From Lacticaseibacillus kribbianus (GTDB lineage: Bacteria; Bacillota; Bacilli; Lactobacillales; Lactobacillaceae): a stretch of DNA of 64,000 nt. The position numbers and the translations under genes are program-made. Shown here piece after piece: positions 61,903 to 64,000 of the stretch (position 1 is the stretch's first letter; every line of letters begins with the position of its first letter). The notes beneath the pieces are model-generated. The model was not told the DNA's origin. It ran no database searches and saw only the letters and a list, made by a program, of their open reading frames with translations. Location of the stretch: assembly GCF_020180945.1 (NCBI RefSeq), contig NZ_JAIPUL010000001.1:1302001-1366000 (forward strand), given 5' to 3'.

Positions 61903-64000
61903 TTATTTCATCATTGGTAGCGAAGAAAGTTGAGACAACAAGTGCGCATCTTTTGCAAAGTTTTTAACTGCCAGTCGTTCAAGCACAGACTTTTCAGTTT
62001 CAGGGCTCCAGTAAATTTTCAGCTTTTTCTTAGCCCGAGTAATAGCCGTGTAGAGAATATTTTGTGTGATTTTCTCCTCTGTCTCATTTGTAATCACAAT
62101 TTTAACTGAATCATATTCTAGTCCTTGTGCTTTATGAATGGAGACAGCATACGCAATTTGGAATGGGACAATAGTAGAATCGTTATCCTGATCATCCTCA
62201 TCGGTGCTTCGATATTTATTCACACAAAATGAAATAACTGACTTTCCCGACTCAGACTCTCCAATAAGTTCAAAGTCATATCCACTAGCATCAAACTCAT
62301 TCAATGATTCTTCGAGTTCGATTTCAAACCAGATTTGTTGCTGTTCTGGGCGGATGTCAACAATTTTTCCTTTTGAATTATTGTGAATCAAAGGAGAAAA
62401 AACGTTGGATTCATTAAATAAAATTGGATCGCCTACTTTATAAGTATTTATTCCCCAATAAATACTCTTAGAAGGATTACTATTTTGCAGAAATCTATTG
62501 ATATTGTTAATTCCATAAAGTCCATCGTAATTCAGACACAGAACAATTTCATCGCCTGCGCCGTGCTCAAAGATGGATTCGTCCAATCTCGACACATACC
62601 CGTTCTTGACTAATGGTTCTAGAATTGCATCATCAAGTTTGCGGACTCGATCCCAGACAGTCAGCAAATTCTGGTCAGTTGTACGATATGGATTATTCAA
62701 TTCAAAAATGGATGTTTCAGGTACAAATTCTTTTGCAATACTAAACCAATTTCCGAAATAGACAGACTCAATCTGATAGATGTCGCCAACAAGGACAAGC
62801 AGTTTAAAGTTTGTTTTCTCTAAAACCTGTCGCATATCTTCATTGCTGACGGTACTACACTCATCAATAAAGAGGATATCGCATTCCGGGCGAATGTTCA
62901 GTTTCGAAAGAAATTTTGCAATCGTATGGTACTCGCTATTTCCAGCCGTGACTTTTCTGCGAATGTTATCTACAGCTGGATGCGTGTTGGCCAGGTATAT
63001 CTTCGCTTTCTTGGCCCAAAAATTAGAAATATGATTGATTAGCGTAGATTTCCCAGTGCCAGCAGATCCGTAGATCAATGCAACATGGGATTTTGAAAAC
63101 ATCCGCCGAAGAGCCTCTTTCTTGCTCTTATCATCAATTGTATATGCCTCTCTTGATAGCCAAGAATCAACCGATCTCGTATATTGTGATACGCCAGTAG
63201 TCGCTAGCTGCTGTAGTGTTTTGATTATCACAGTGCTATCATCAACATGACTTTTGATGTAGAGATGGTTTTTATATTCTTCAATTCTACGTCCGATGTG
63301 TTTATAGTACAGTGAAGAGTTGTATTTCAAAACCAGCCTATCAATATTTTCGAAGCCATCAATTTTGTTTTTTGGTGTAAATAGCTGTTCCTCTACTTCC
63401 GTGTTGTTTTTAATGTATCTAGTAAACAATTCGTGTTCATGTCCGAAAACGGGAATAGATGCAAACAAATCAGATATTTTCGGGTTATGTCTTCGAAGCG
63501 ATGTGCAATAAGGCATCTCATCAAATGGAATACAGCCATAATCCAAATAAAGATTCGACAGACGGCCGCATTTCTCATTTGAATACTGCCATCTGATAAC
63601 ACGGTTATTCATTCTTAAGAGCAAATATCTTAGTATGTTGGCACCCTGCTTATTACCGACTATAATATTTCGACACTGATCAAGCATTTCGTAAATACTA
63701 ACCGATTGAACACCAGCTGTAACCTGATGTTTTATAGAATCATAGTAAGTTTGGTCGCTGCTCACCAGCTCAGTCAAAGACATCTTGACGCTTGAAAGGT
63801 ATCTCATCAGCTCTTTATACTCATTGGAGTTAGTACTATGTCTCACTCTTGGCCCAAAGATTTCAGACAGATTATCCCACTCACACGGTCGAATTGATAC
63901 ATTATATCCATCGATCACGAGAATGGTCATATTCTTGTGTAGAATACGAATTGTATCAGTATGGAGCGAGAATTTCACGGCATAGTTATCAACAATTTCT
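61903..64000 (-). CDS. SF1 (RecD/UvrD-like) helicase, 5' partial
   Basis: At least 699 residues are open to the right edge of the window, so the true start is probably outside; a GTG at 63978 is the first visible candidate. After about 300 residues without known domain comes an SF1 helicase: Walker A YGSAGTGKST, Walker B DILFIDECST, GDIYQIESV (motif III) and the C-terminal SIHKAQGLEYDSV and YTAITRAKK motifs (V and VI). It is close to RecD2/DUF2075-type helicases. Composition is AT-rich, unlike the rest of the window. Likely a horizontally acquired gene; the partner genes are outside. Confidence 0.8.
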   Translation of the reverse strand, partial: EIVDNYAVKFSLHTDTIRILHKNMTILVIDGYNVSIRPCEWDNLSEIFGPRVRHSTNSNEYKELMRYLSSVKMSLTELVSSDQTYYDSIKHQVTAGVQSVSIYEMLDQCRNIIVGNKQGANILRYLLLRMNNRVIRWQYSNEKCGRLSNLYLDYGCIPFDEMPYCTSLRRHNPKISDLFASIPVFGHEHELFTRYIKNNTEVEEQLFTPKNKIDGFENIDRLVLKYNSSLYYKHIGRRIEEYKNHLYIKSHVDDSTVIIKTLQQLATTGVSQYTRSVDSWLSREAYTIDDKSKKEALRRMFSKSHVALIYGSAGTGKSTLINHISNFWAKKAKIYLANTHPAVDNIRRKVTAGNSEYHTIAKFLSKLNIRPECDILFIDECSTVSNEDMRQVLEKTNFKLLVLVGDIYQIESVYFGNWFSIAKEFVPETSIFELNNPYRTTDQNLLTVWDRVRKLDDAILEPLVKNGYVSRLDESIFEHGAGDEIVLCLNYDGLYGINNINRFLQNSNPSKSIYWGINTYKVGDPILFNESNVFSPLIHNNSKGKIVDIRPEQQQIWFEIELEESLNEFDASGYDFELIGESESGKSVISFCVNKYRSTDEDDQDNDSTIVPFQIAYAVSIHKAQGLEYDSVKIVITNETEEKITQNILYTAITRAKKKLKIYWSPETEKSVLERLAVKNFAKDAHLLSQLSSLPMMK

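Noticed and set aside
1-64000. CRISPR arrays and tRNA or rRNA genes
   Set aside because: No regularly spaced short repeats with unique spacers were seen, and no tRNA or rRNA core sequence was recognised by eye. A tRNAscan run would be decisive.

Overview
The window looks like the chromosome of an unusually GC-rich member of the Lactobacillaceae. Most genes are strongly G/C-biased at third positions. The gene set is typical of low-GC Gram-positive lactic acid bacteria despite that composition: liaFSR, mltG-udk-greA, a T-box in front of pheST, acylphosphatase next to YidC, xpt-pbuX, pyruvate oxidase, and a mevalonate pathway with separate thiolase, HMG-CoA reductase and HMG-CoA synthase genes. 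The genus is inferred from gene content only; a Lacticaseibacillus-like relative is a guess.

Region 1 (1-38.6 kb) is mostly housekeeping. It holds the 3' part of a YfhO membrane protein, the LiaFSR envelope-stress system, greA/udk/mltG, T-box-controlled pheST, an HxlR regulator, an HD hydrolase, an SpoU methyltransferase, acylphosphatase and YidC, and a HAD phosphatase. The purine salvage operon xpt-pbuX-purK-like-purB follows. A frameshifted small exported protein, a glucosaminidase, several small enzymes, pyruvate oxidase, the upper mevalonate operon (thl-mvaA-mvaS), a membrane-anchored Mrr-type nuclease, an aldose epimerase, a sugar-phosphate transferase and phosphomevalonate kinase complete it. 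Six copies of a ~200-nt structured repeat (R1) lie in intergenic gaps here, all in the same chromosomal orientation. Their arms show many compensatory changes. A second shorter repeat (R2) follows two of them.

Region 2 (38.8-58.3 kb) is a defence island. It starts with an McrB/McrC-type restriction pair of lower GC, then a DUF1048-ABC transporter operon. From 44.8 to 57.6 kb sit two converging-purpose operons on the minus strand: (a) an RpoD-like sigma factor translationally coupled to a 1114-residue RecQ-type helicase, and (b) a Wadjet plasmid-defence operon in which JetA and JetB appear fused (JetAB-JetC-JetD). The sigma/helicase operon has a consensus promoter and a ~150-nt leader that folds like an S-box (SAM-type) riboswitch ahead of an intrinsic terminator. 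The 13-kb sigma-RecQ-Wadjet block is bounded by an intact acidic-protein gene on the right and a decayed copy of that gene, in the same orientation, on the left.

Region 3 (58.6-64 kb) has oligoendopeptidase F, an IS30-family insertion sequence with visible inverted repeats, and an AT-rich SF1 helicase gene that runs off the right edge. That last gene is clearly foreign in composition and may belong to a further defence or mobile locus.

The best candidates for undescribed biology are the riboswitch-like leader on the sigma-RecQ operon, the sigma-RecQ pair itself, the fused JetAB Wadjet, and the covarying R1 repeat family.
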